From JAXLWB01 sp046328715 (GTDB lineage: Bacteria > Chloroflexota > Anaerolineae > Caldilineales > Caldilineaceae): a stretch of 64,000 bases of DNA. The notes under the pieces were generated by a model that saw nothing but the letters and a program-made list of their open reading frames with translations, was not told where the DNA came from and ran no database searches. A program made the translations under genes and the position numbers. The stretch is taken from contig JAXLWB010000019.1 of assembly GCA_046328715.1 (NCBI GenBank), positions 1 through 64,000 on the forward strand. Reading direction: 5' to 3'. How positions within the stretch are numbered: position 1 is the first letter of the stretch; each line of letters starts with the position of its first letter. Of this stretch, positions 43,974-51,857 are shown piece after piece.

Positions 43974-45527
43974 ATTTCGTATTAACTCAGCCACCCGTTC
44001 AGCTATGACCATCGTCGTTACATTTGTGTTAGCGCGAATGCAATCCGGCATAATCGAGGCATCGACTACGCGCAGACCGGCGAGTCCGTGGACGTTGCCG
44101 AATTGATCGACGACGGCCATCGGATCACTGGCAGGACCCATCTTGCAACTGCTCGACGAGTGATGGCTGGTGGCGACGGTGCGCAGCAGCCACTGCTCAA
44201 TCGCGGCGTCCGAACGGATGTCATCGGCATTCGGCGTGATCGACTCGGCAACGATGGCGCGGAAGGCAGGGTGATCGAGCAGATCGAGGCAGATCTTCAC
44301 CCCCTCCACAAAACGTTGCCGATCAGATGGCTCCGCCAGATAGTTGTAGTTGAGAAGCGGCTGCACATGGGGATCGGTCGAGGCGAGACGCACTTCGCCA
44401 GCGCTGAGGGCAAGGTAGAGGGCAGGCACCAGGTAGAAACCAATCGGTGGTTCGCTTCCTAGCACGGCCCCTTCGTTAGCCAGCGAGCAGGTAAGAATCG
44501 ACATGTCGTTGCGCAGGTGAGAGCCTGTGGCAGTGTAGCGAATGCCGACTTGGAGTCGTGGCACGCGCAGATCGAGCGGCACCTCGGCTTTGGTGCGCAG
44601 CGTCATCGGTGCTTGCGGGTGGTCACGCAGGTTCTTGCCGACACCCGGCAGGTCGTGAATGACCGGAATGTCCAGGAGACGTAACTCGTCGGCAGGTCCC
44701 ACGCCGGAGCGCAGCAGCAGTTGTGGTGAGGCGATTGCCCCGGCGCTGACGATGATCTCGTCGGCGTAGAGGACGTTGAGTCCGTTCGGCTGCTCCACTT
44801 CAACGCCAATCGCCCGCTGCTCGTGAAAGAGGATGCGATGGACCAGACTGTTTCCCTGAATGGTCAGATTGGGGCGGTGGCGGGCAGGTTGCAGATAACC
44901 GAGCGCCGTGCTGCCGCGGATGCCATCGACATTGTTGTGGGCATGAGGCCCGACGCCAGTGGCACCGGGCGCGTTGTGGTCGGGGCAGTGGGAATAGCCG
45001 AGCGCACGGGCGGCGTCATACAATGCAGCGTGTTCGGCACCCCACGACTCTGGCTTGAAACGCCAGGCAGGAATCGGCCCGTCGTTGCCGTGGTAGGGTG
45101 CATCGGGGAAGTCGAGATCGCGTTCGTTTTTGCAGAAAGAAGGCAGAAGCTGCTCAAAACTCCAGTGGTCATTACCGGCCGCGGCCCAGAGGTCGTAGTC
45201 ATCCACCTCGCCGCGCAAAAAGATCGTGGCATTGACCGCAGTCGATCCGCCGACAATCTTGCCGCGCGGCACAAAAAAACGTTGATTCTGTGGTGTGCCC
45301 TGTGCAAAATAGTCCCAGCCATAGGGCGTGCCGACGCCAAAGGCTTTGTTCCAGAGCATGTCGTTCTGGCCGTACGAATATTTGATTGCGTCGGGAAGGT
45401 GGGCAGGATCGGGAAAGTCAACGCCGGCTTCGAGCAAAAGCACATTACGAGTGCTGTCTTCACTCAGACGTGCGGCGAGAATGGCACCAGCGGCCCCTGA
45501 ACCGATAATGATGGTGGTGTATGGCAT
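43965..45527 (-). CDS. GMC-family FAD oxidoreductase
   Basis: A 520-residue glucose-methanol-choline oxidoreductase. The start at 45527 follows AAGGAGAAGC. FAD motif IIIGSGAAGAILAARLSED is at the N terminus, GKIVGGSTAVNATIFLRG (about 86-103) is PROSITE signature 1, and the C-terminal catalytic pair lies in ATSHHSSSSCKMG and RANTNVTTM. It oxidises an alcohol or sugar. A sigma-70 promoter with the shared palindromic operator lies 20-53 bases upstream, so it belongs to the same putative regulon as the transporters. Confidence 0.9.
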   Translation of the reverse strand: MPYTTIIIGSGAAGAILAARLSEDSTRNVLLLEAGVDFPDPAHLPDAIKYSYGQNDMLWNKAFGVGTPYGWDYFAQGTPQNQRFFVPRGKIVGGSTAVNATIFLRGEVDDYDLWAAAGNDHWSFEQLLPSFCKNERDLDFPDAPYHGNDGPIPAWRFKPESWGAEHAALYDAARALGYSHCPDHNAPGATGVGPHAHNNVDGIRGSTALGYLQPARHRPNLTIQGNSLVHRILFHEQRAIGVEVEQPNGLNVLYADEIIVSAGAIASPQLLLRSGVGPADELRLLDIPVIHDLPGVGKNLRDHPQAPMTLRTKAEVPLDLRVPRLQVGIRYTATGSHLRNDMSILTCSLANEGAVLGSEPPIGFYLVPALYLALSAGEVRLASTDPHVQPLLNYNYLAEPSDRQRFVEGVKICLDLLDHPAFRAIVAESITPNADDIRSDAAIEQWLLRTVATSHHSSSSCKMGPASDPMAVVDQFGNVHGLAGLRVVDASIMPDCIRANTNVTTMVIAERVAELIRNGD

Positions 45528-45546
45528 TGTTGCTTCTCCTTGGTTC

Positions 45547-45580
45547 GGTAGATTGTATACCAAATTGGAGAATGGTTCAA
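45547..45580 (-). promoter_or_regulatory. Promoter and operator of the GMC gene
   Basis: On the minus strand TTGAAC (45580-45575), a 17-base spacer and TACAAT (45557-45552). The -10 lies inside GGTATACAATCTACC (45561-45547), which differs by one base from the sites at 49164 and 49318. Confidence 0.7.
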
Positions 45581-45599
45581 CTTGGATTGCGACTACCAA

Positions 45600-45677
45600 A
45601 TAGAGACGCGGATAGCTGGTAACACGGATCGTCACAAAAAAGATACAATCTGCGCTTCCTACTATCCGCGTCTCTAT
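45600..45677. repeat. Family F hairpin, perfect 16-bp arms
   Basis: Arms 45600-45615 and 45662-45677 (ATAGAGACGCGGATAG and complement) pair perfectly. It lies in the divergent region between the GMC and nucleotidyltransferase genes. Confidence 0.8.
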
Positions 45678-45684
45678 ACCTGAC

Positions 45685-45713
45685 TTGTACTCTCTTGTGA
45701 AATATTTTACAAT
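45685..45713 (+). promoter_or_regulatory. Promoter of the nucleotidyltransferase gene
   Basis: TTGTAC (45685-45690), 17-base spacer, TACAAT (45708-45713), 122 bases before the ATG. Confidence 0.5.
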
Positions 45714-45739
45714 GTAGCACCTACTATCCAGGTGAGCTT

Positions 45740-45796
45740 CTTCCGGGAAGACTATAGCAGAAACAAAGCGATGGCAATGACTCCTTCCCGGAAGGA
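45740..45796. promoter_or_regulatory. Two TTCCGGGAAG-type palindromes in a leader
   Basis: CTTCCGGGAAG (45740-45750) and TCCTTCCCGGAAGGA (45782-45796) lie between the promoter and start codon. Each is self-complementary and they can also pair with one another, so they could be operator sites or alternative RNA stems. Confidence 0.4.
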
Positions 45797-45835
45797 TAAG
45801 GCGACATCCATTTCAAGGTTGAAAAGGAGCAAAGC

Positions 45836-46717
45836 ATGAGCGGTGAACTCAATTTGACGCAGCTTCCCCAACTACCCCAGGCAGAATTTCTCCACCAACT
45901 AGCCCCCGCACTTTGGCAACGTCCAGAAGTGCAAGCAGTCTGGCTGGAAGGCAGCATGGGGCGCGGCAACGCCGATCTCTACAGTGATGTCGATCTCTAT
46001 GTGGCGGTGGATACACAGGCGTTGGACGAGTGGCGTACGTTGGATGTCGCAGCGCTCTTTGGGAAACACTATGCGGCGCATCTCGTCTCCAATTTTGCGG
46101 AAGATTTCTTTGTCTATCATGTCTATTTGCAGGCAGGTGGCATCTACGATCTGCACATCCAGCCGCGCAATCGGCAGTTACCGAAGGCGCAACGGTTGAT
46201 CCTCGGCTGTCACGATCCCGCCTTCCGCACCGAATTACTGGCAGCGGCTCCCGATGACGCAAATGCCCAACTCTTTCCTGCCCAACCAATTGATCCAGAC
46301 GCGCTCTCCAAATTGTTTATCTTTTTCTGGATCAATGTCGACAAAGGGCGCAAATTGCTCTTCCGTGATCAGGATTTTACGATTTATCCTGGACTGCATC
46401 TCTTCCGCACTACACTGGCACGCTTGCTCTTTATGGAAGAGACTGGCACCGACTGCGGCGATATTACCCGCATCACAATTCACGGACTCAAAGCCACGGC
46501 AGCCGTTTTGAACCCCAATCGTTCACCCAAGGTAGGCCAGTTGATGGGTGCAGCGGCGACCAATCGAGTTGAGATGTGTCAGGCACAGAGCGATCTGCAA
46601 GAAGAAGTGGCCCGAGTCGGTCGAGTACTGGCGGAAAGACATGGGATTGACTATCCTGCCGCGTTGGAACAGGTTGTCATGAAAAACTGGCGTGAATTTA
46701 TGGAAAAGGAACTGTGA
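45836..46717 (+). CDS. Polymerase-beta-type nucleotidyltransferase
   Basis: A 293-residue protein with the NTase signature LEGSMGRGNADLYSDVDLYV (about 38-57: GS plus DxD metal ligands). The rest is helical, as in aminoglycoside-adenylyltransferase-like and kanamycin-type NTases. It would transfer a nucleotide to a small molecule, protein or RNA. AAGGAG precedes the ATG. The next gene begins 1 base after its stop. Function unknown. Confidence 0.8.
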   Translation: MSGELNLTQLPQLPQAEFLHQLAPALWQRPEVQAVWLEGSMGRGNADLYSDVDLYVAVDTQALDEWRTLDVAALFGKHYAAHLVSNFAEDFFVYHVYLQAGGIYDLHIQPRNRQLPKAQRLILGCHDPAFRTELLAAAPDDANAQLFPAQPIDPDALSKLFIFFWINVDKGRKLLFRDQDFTIYPGLHLFRTTLARLLFMEETGTDCGDITRITIHGLKATAAVLNPNRSPKVGQLMGAAATNRVEMCQAQSDLQEEVARVGRVLAERHGIDYPAALEQVVMKNWREFMEKEL

Positions 46718-46718
46718 T

Positions 46719-47408
46719 ATGTACGTCGTCGGACACCGCGGGGCAGCAGGCGTGCAGCCAGAGAATACGCTGGGTGGCTTTGAATATGCCCTTTCGATTG
46801 GCTGCGAATATGTCGAAACGGATGTTCATCTCTCCAAGGATGGGCATCTGGTGATCATCCACGATGACACGGTCAACCGCACCACCAACGGCCAAGGACG
46901 AGTCGCCGATCTGACACTGGCCGAGTTGCGGTCACTGGACGCCGGTCAAGGACGGCAGATTCCGCTTTTGCAGGAGGTGTTGGATGTGGTGCGGGACAAA
47001 GCCATCCTGCTCTGCGAATTGAAGGGGCCGTGGACGCCTGATCCCGTGGTGCGTGCTGTGCTGAACAACAAGATGAGCGAGCAGGTGATCTTCACTTCCT
47101 TTCATTTTGGACGACTGGCACGCGTCAAACAGCTCAACGCCCGGCTACGTATCGGCGCCACCTTTGGCGATCCGCCGCTGGATGCACTGGAAGAAGCGAT
47201 TGCTTTGGGGGCAGATACAGTCGGCATTCAGCACAGCAAAATGAGCGAAGAATTCGTCGTCCGCGCCCGCAAACTTGGTCTTAATCTACGTGCCTGGAAC
47301 CCCGACAGCGAAGAGGACATCCAACGCATAATCGACCTCGCCCCGACTGGCATCAGCAGCAATCGACCGGATCGGGTGTTGCGGCTGCTCAAGCGACTAC
47401 CCGCCTAA
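46719..47408 (+). CDS. Glycerophosphodiester phosphodiesterase
   Basis: A 229-residue cytoplasmic GDPD. MYVVGHRGAAGVQPENTLGG at the start gives the HRG and PENT motifs, and VETDVHLSKDGHLVIIHDD (about 36-54) the metal ligands E, D and H. It splits glycerophosphodiesters into glycerol-3-phosphate and an alcohol. It follows the nucleotidyltransferase with one base between. Confidence 0.92.
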   Translation: MYVVGHRGAAGVQPENTLGGFEYALSIGCEYVETDVHLSKDGHLVIIHDDTVNRTTNGQGRVADLTLAELRSLDAGQGRQIPLLQEVLDVVRDKAILLCELKGPWTPDPVVRAVLNNKMSEQVIFTSFHFGRLARVKQLNARLRIGATFGDPPLDALEEAIALGADTVGIQHSKMSEEFVVRARKLGLNLRAWNPDSEEDIQRIIDLAPTGISSNRPDRVLRLLKRLPA

Positions 47409-47409
47409 T

Positions 47410-47470
47410 CAGTAGGACAGTAGGACAGTGAGTCAGTAACTGATTTACTGTCCTACTGTCTTACTCTCTC
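47410..47470. repeat. Family A word-repeat hairpin
   Basis: CAGTAGGACAGTAGGACAGT words (47410-47438) against TACTGTCCTACTGTC words (from 47447). Between the GDPD and Nudix genes. Confidence 0.7.
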
Positions 47471-47485
47471 AACTCAGGTTCAAAC

Positions 47486-48094
47486 ATGGACATCTTCTCC
47501 CTACTCGACGAAATTCAGACTATCGCCCGCAACGGGCTGCATTATGCACGCGATCCGTATGATCGGGAACGGTACGAACATCTGCTCCACGTCGCAACGC
47601 AACACTACCAGGAGTTGCTTGGTCTGCCAGCCGAGGCGATTCGTGCGCGTTTTCAACAGGAAGTCGGCTACATCACGCCCAAGGTTGGGTCGAACGCGGC
47701 GATCTTCAACGAGCATGGAGAAATCTTGTTGATGGAGCGGGCGGATGGCAGCGGTTGGTGTCTGCCCTGTGGCTGGGTCGATCCGAATGAGCGTCCAATT
47801 GACACAGCCATTCGCGAGGTGCGTGAAGAGACCGGGCTCGAAGTGCAAATCACTCACCTGGTTGGCAACTTCACGCGCAAGCCGACTGGCAAGAACGGCC
47901 CGCATACGATGGTCGCCATCGTCCACTTGTGCGAAGTGACTGGCGGCGAACTGTGCCTCTCTCACGAAGGCACCGACTTGCGCTACTGGCCCATCGACGC
48001 CATGACCGATTGGCACGATGTCCACGAGACCTACGCCCGCGCCGCTTACACCATGTGGTCGGCGCAGAGCTTGATACCTGCAATTTCAGATTGA
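47486..48094 (+). CDS. Nudix hydrolase with N-terminal NUDIX_N-type region
   Basis: A 202-residue protein. The Nudix box GWVDPNERPIDTAIREVREE plus TGL (about 92-114) fits GX5EX7REUXEEXGU exactly. The first 60 residues match the helical hydrolase-of-X-linked N-terminal domain found before Nudix domains of ADP-ribose/nucleotide-sugar hydrolases. It cleaves nucleoside diphosphate derivatives. No strong ribosome-binding site. Confidence 0.9.
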   Translation: MDIFSLLDEIQTIARNGLHYARDPYDRERYEHLLHVATQHYQELLGLPAEAIRARFQQEVGYITPKVGSNAAIFNEHGEILLMERADGSGWCLPCGWVDPNERPIDTAIREVREETGLEVQITHLVGNFTRKPTGKNGPHTMVAIVHLCEVTGGELCLSHEGTDLRYWPIDAMTDWHDVHETYARAAYTMWSAQSLIPAISD

Positions 48095-48155
48095 GCAGGT
48101 TGCAGGTTGCAAGTTGCATTTATAACTTGCAACCTGCAACCTGCCCCTTGCTCAA
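48091..48155. repeat. Family D hairpin (GCAGGTTGCAGGTTGCAAG words)
   Basis: Arms 48091-48115 and 48124-48155 pair well around an 8-base loop, with a small bulge in the right arm. It lies between convergent genes and overlaps both stop codons; a bidirectional terminator is likely. Confidence 0.8.
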
Positions 48156-49114
48156 ACCTCCACCAGAATCTTAATACAATCATCGCTCCGTTTGTGCGCC
48201 ATTTCGTAGGCATCCATCACTCGGTCAAAGGGAAAACTATGGGTGATCAACGATTCTACGTCGATTTCACCGGCGGCGATCATTTGTAGCGCCTGTTTGG
48301 TGGATGTGTGACCAGGTTCACGCGCTGCACCTGAATTGGTGATAGTGTGCGCATACTTGGAGAAGAAGGTGCGGAAGTCGAAGTTGAGCGTCTCTACTCG
48401 TGGAATGCCAAAGTAGAGCAAATGGCCATATTGCTTCACCAGGGAAGGAACTAAATTGATCGACGAGGGCTCGCCTGCTGCCTCGACCACGATATCGGCC
48501 AGTTGTCCACCAGTGATTTCAGAAACAGCGGTGAGGGCGTCCACCTTGGAGTTATTGACAGTGTGTGTGGCACCAAACCGTTTAGCAGCCTCCGTGCGCG
48601 ATTCGATCAGATCGACGCCGATCACCGTGCTTGCGCCCATACGCCGCAGGATGAAGTCAAAATAGATGCCAGCCGAACCTTGCCCCACCACAGCCACACT
48701 CTTGCCCATTACATTCGGTAGCCGCTTGCACGAGAAAATCACGGTGCCCAACTGTTGCGCCTGGAGCATCAGTTGCGGCGAACTACCGGGCGGCAGGACA
48801 AAGACATGCTCCGCGGGTGCCATATAACATTCGGTCATCGCATTTTGCGGAGGAGCCAGCGTCAATGCCCAATCGCCGGGCTGGATGCCGCTACCGGGCG
48901 CATCGACCTCTTCAACCACGCCGACCATCTCATGCCCCGTCGTTCCCGCCGGATAAGGGTAGACTTTGCTATGAGCGTAGTAAAGCATGTGAACATCGCT
49001 GCCGCAGAGCGATAGATAGCGCGGGCGCACGATCACGTGCCCCGGCTGCAACTCAGGTTTGCTAATTTCTACAAACTGAATCTGCCCATGACCGATAATC
49101 TGCACTGCACGCAT
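48152..49114 (-). CDS. Zinc-type medium-chain dehydrogenase
   Basis: A 320-residue MDR protein. The start at 49114 follows GAAAGGATTTT. LCGSDVHMLYY carries the first zinc Cys, GTTGHEMVG the His/Glu and VAVVGQGSAGIYFDFILR the Rossmann motif. The structural zinc loop is missing. It resembles sorbitol/threonine dehydrogenase-like sugar dehydrogenases. It is divergent from the ribose-type transporter, and both promoters carry the shared operator. Confidence 0.88.
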   Translation of the reverse strand: MRAVQIIGHGQIQFVEISKPELQPGHVIVRPRYLSLCGSDVHMLYYAHSKVYPYPAGTTGHEMVGVVEEVDAPGSGIQPGDWALTLAPPQNAMTECYMAPAEHVFVLPPGSSPQLMLQAQQLGTVIFSCKRLPNVMGKSVAVVGQGSAGIYFDFILRRMGASTVIGVDLIESRTEAAKRFGATHTVNNSKVDALTAVSEITGGQLADIVVEAAGEPSSINLVPSLVKQYGHLLYFGIPRVETLNFDFRTFFSKYAHTITNSGAAREPGHTSTKQALQMIAAGEIDVESLITHSFPFDRVMDAYEMAHKRSDDCIKILVEV

Positions 49115-49163
49115 TGGATAAAATCCTTTCGCAGAAAAGTGGATTTCGAGAGTCAATAAAGTT

Positions 49164-49197
49164 GGTATACAATATACCTATCCAGACAAAGAGTCAA
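49164..49197 (-). promoter_or_regulatory. Promoter and operator of the 48-kb dehydrogenase
   Basis: Minus strand: TTGACT (49197-49192), 17-base spacer and TATTGT (49174-49169). The -10 lies inside GGTATACAATATACC (49164-49178). Confidence 0.75.
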
Positions 49198-49296
49198 ATC
49201 AAACCGAATAGATACGTTTTTGGCGCTTGCTACGCTCTTCGCTTTAAGGCCTAGCAGCATTTACTTTGCCAATAATCCATTTAGGGAATACGTTGT

Positions 49297-49332
49297 TTGA
49301 CGTACTATAAACTATTCGGTATATTGTATACC
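49297..49332 (+). promoter_or_regulatory. Promoter and operator of the ribose-type transporter
   Basis: TTGACG (49297-49302), 17-base spacer and TATATT (49320-49325). The -10 lies inside GGTATATTGTATACC (49318-49332), the exact reverse complement of the site at 49164. Confidence 0.78.
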
Positions 49333-49461
49333 GTCCATTAATTTTTGTATTATTTGAATAAGCACCCATTCAGTTGCTAAGCTGATTCCCTTCAAACCCA
49401 TTAAAACTAATCTGACTCTGTCCAAGTGCCAAGTCCTGTTGATTTCAGGAGGACCCAAAGC

Positions 49462-50460
49462 ATGGCTGTAAAAAGCGTATCACCCGCTGCATCACCTTAT
49501 AAACAGTCGTTCTTTAAACGTTTGCTCAGTATCCCGGAGATTGGGGTGTTGAGCGCTGTCATCCTCTTTTTCCTTGCTTTTTACTTGGCGGATGCCAGTA
49601 TCATCGAACGAAGTACACTACAAACCCTGGCCCAACAGGGCACGTTTATTGGGTTGGCCTCGTTTGCCATGAGTTTTTTGATGATAACAGGGGAGATCGA
49701 CCTATCGAGCGGAGCCACTGCCGGTCTAGCTGCGGTGGTGACGGGAATGTTGCTAGACTACCTCGGCTGGTCGGAGTGGGCGAGCTATGGAGTTGCAATT
49801 GCGGCGGCGTTAGTAGTCGGACTCCTCAACAGTTTTATTACGCTCTGGATCGGGATGCCCTCCTTTTTCGCCACGCTGGCCACCAACTTCTCGGTCGCTG
49901 GCTTGCTGGTTTGGCTGCTCAACGGCCAATTCATCTATCTGGAAGGTAAAATTCCGACGATGGAACAGTTGGCAAGCAGCGGACCCTTTGGCTTTCCCTG
50001 GATGTTTTGCATCTATTTGCTTCTGGTCATCCTGGGGGATTGGGTGATGCGCACCACCAAATTAGGACCGATCCTGGCGGCAGTGGGCAGCAACCGCCGC
50101 GCTGCTGAGATCGTCGGCATCAACGTCAAGCTGGTCAAGACCTGTTGTTTTCTCTTTGTCAGCCTGATCTGTGGCATTGCTGGTCTATTTGTCATGGGCT
50201 ATGGTAAAACCGCCGACCCTGGGATCGGAGATGGTTGGCTGCTGTGGGTGGTGGCAATCTCGATCATTGGTGGTGGCAGCCTTCAGGGTGGCGTCGGGAG
50301 CATCATTGGTAGTTTTCTCGGCACGTTGTTGATCTCGATCATCCGCATTGGCTTGACCGCCGCCCACGTCAAGACCAATGCCCAGGGGATTGTCGTCGGT
50401 GTCATTTTGATCGGGGCAGTTACGTTGGATGCCTATCGACGGAAGGCGATTAAATACTAG
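49462..50460 (+). CDS. Ribose-type ABC transporter permease A (RbsC-like)
   Basis: A 332-residue membrane protein of family BPD_transp_2. The ATG at 49462 follows CAGGAGGACC. The conserved MITGEIDLSSGATAGLAAVV (about 82-101) and the cytoplasmic GSNRRAAEIVGINV loop (about 206-219) are the family landmarks. It imports a sugar or polyol as a heterodimer with the second permease. Transcription starts at the operator-controlled promoter upstream. Confidence 0.92.
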   Translation: MAVKSVSPAASPYKQSFFKRLLSIPEIGVLSAVILFFLAFYLADASIIERSTLQTLAQQGTFIGLASFAMSFLMITGEIDLSSGATAGLAAVVTGMLLDYLGWSEWASYGVAIAAALVVGLLNSFITLWIGMPSFFATLATNFSVAGLLVWLLNGQFIYLEGKIPTMEQLASSGPFGFPWMFCIYLLLVILGDWVMRTTKLGPILAAVGSNRRAAEIVGINVKLVKTCCFLFVSLICGIAGLFVMGYGKTADPGIGDGWLLWVVAISIIGGGSLQGGVGSIIGSFLGTLLISIIRIGLTAAHVKTNAQGIVVGVILIGAVTLDAYRRKAIKY

Positions 50461-50461
50461 T

Positions 50462-50529
50462 GGGACAGCGGGACAGTGAGTCAGGTTTTCGTACTGATTT
50501 ACTGACTCACTGTCCTACTGTCCTACTGA
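50462..50529. repeat. Family A hairpin
   Basis: GGGACAGCGGGACAGTGAGTC (50462-50484) against CTGACTCACTGTCCTACTG words (50502-50524). It lies directly after the permease stop and immediately before repeat R2. Confidence 0.7.
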
Positions 50530-50532
50530 TTT

Positions 50533-50719
50533 CTACTAAGAAACCAAGCGCGGGGATTCCTCCCGTGAGGTAGTCTGTCATTCTGAGGAGCGGCTGTTTG
50601 CGACGAAGAATCTTGGTTAGTCAGACGACGCAAGATTCTTCGCTCGAAACTGCCCTCGCACAGAATGACAAGTCGCCTTGGTCGGGTTTCTTAGAGGACT
50701 TTTTCGGCAGCGCCGACTC
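50533..50719. repeat. Dispersed repeat R2, copy 1
   Basis: Starts CTACTAAGAAACC and ends TTTTTCGGCAGCGCCGA. Inner arms CTGTCATTCTGAGGAGCGG / CAGAATGACA and GAAGAATCTT / AAGATTCTTC make a long imperfect hairpin. It lies between two permease genes of one operon. Copy 2 is at 53038-53218, same orientation. Confidence 0.8.
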
Positions 50720-50743
50720 CAACACTTTTCAAGGAACGCAGAC

Positions 50744-51751
50744 ATGGAATTAACCGTCAACGAGCGCACGGGAATCGGACAGCGGAACACGATTGCGCAG
50801 ATCGTGCGGGCGATCCTGATGAAGCATGAGACCGCAGTCATCATTCCCTTTATCCTGCTCTTTGCGCTTTTTTATTCGCGTAATGACGCGATGGTCAATC
50901 CGAATACGCTTTCGTCGATCCTGCGCACGATGGCATTCCCTGGATTGATCAGCATGGGCATGGTGCAACTGATGATCGCTGGCGAGATCGACCTTTCGAC
51001 GGGGGCGATGATGAGTCTGTCGGCGGTGTTGGCGGCCAAGTTGATGCGTGATGGCGGATTCACGTTGACCGAAGCGGTACTCTGTTCGCTACTTGTTTCC
51101 CTGTTGGTAGGTGCCTTCAATGCCTTTATGCGGGTCAACATAGGCATCTCATCGGTCATCGGAACGATCGGCACGCAGTTTATTGTGCGTGGCATCAGCT
51201 ATTCGTTTACCAACGGACTCCCAATCTATCCGTTACCACCGGAAGTGGGCATTGTTGGCAGTTGGAAACCGCTGGGAATTTCCTTCACCTTCTTTTTGAT
51301 GTTGGGCTTGGTCGTGATGGTGCAAATCCTGCTCAATCAGACCCGTTGGGGTTCAATGCTCTTTGCTACTGGTGCCAATCGAACGGCGGCGGAGATCTGT
51401 GGCATCAACACCAACCGGGTCAAAACGATCTGTTTTATGCTGACAAGTCTGCTGGCTGGCATGGCGGGTCTGTTGACCATGAGCCAGATTCCTGGCACCC
51501 CGGGCGACCCGATCATCGGCAGAAGTCTAGAGTTTGACACACTCGCCGGCATCATCATCGGCGGTGTCAGTCTCTACGGTGGTCGTGGTTCGGCCATCGG
51601 CACACTCATTGGTGTGATGTTTATTCAGTTGGTACGTAGCGGGTTGATCATTGGCCATTTCAACCCTTATCTCAGCACCCCATCGCTCGGCATTCTGATG
51701 ACAGTAGCCGCTTCGGTCGATGTGTTGCGTCACCGAAGCAGAGAGAATTGA
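50744..51751 (+). CDS. Ribose-type ABC transporter permease B (RbsC-like)
   Basis: A 335-residue second BPD_transp_2 permease. The start at 50744 lies 5 bases after an AGGAACG box; the frame upstream is repeat R2 and is not coding. MIAGEIDLSTGAMMSLSAVL (about 82-101) and GANRTAAEICGINTNRV correspond to the first permease. Two different permeases point to a heterodimeric channel, unlike the RbsC homodimer. Confidence 0.92.
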   Translation: MELTVNERTGIGQRNTIAQIVRAILMKHETAVIIPFILLFALFYSRNDAMVNPNTLSSILRTMAFPGLISMGMVQLMIAGEIDLSTGAMMSLSAVLAAKLMRDGGFTLTEAVLCSLLVSLLVGAFNAFMRVNIGISSVIGTIGTQFIVRGISYSFTNGLPIYPLPPEVGIVGSWKPLGISFTFFLMLGLVVMVQILLNQTRWGSMLFATGANRTAAEICGINTNRVKTICFMLTSLLAGMAGLLTMSQIPGTPGDPIIGRSLEFDTLAGIIIGGVSLYGGRGSAIGTLIGVMFIQLVRSGLIIGHFNPYLSTPSLGILMTVAASVDVLRHRSREN

Positions 51752-51857
51752 TTCTTACCATTTTGCAGCAAGCTTGCAAGCGCACATAGATCACGCCAAC
51801 CATCTTGCTGCAAAGGTTGAGAATATATTTTTTTCAGTCCAAACAAAGGAGCATCGC

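Larger units (their letters stand above)
49115..49461. other. Divergent regulatory region with two operators
   Basis: A 347-base gene-free region. It holds the dehydrogenase promoter/operator (49164-49197) on the left and the transporter promoter/operator (49297-49332) on the right, centre to centre 154 bases apart. No RNA gene or open frame is evident. Spaced identical operators could allow looping. Confidence 0.65.

Noticed and set aside
44823..45500. Plus-strand open frame of 225 codons
   Set aside because: Antisense shadow of the FAD-binding part of the GMC oxidoreductase.
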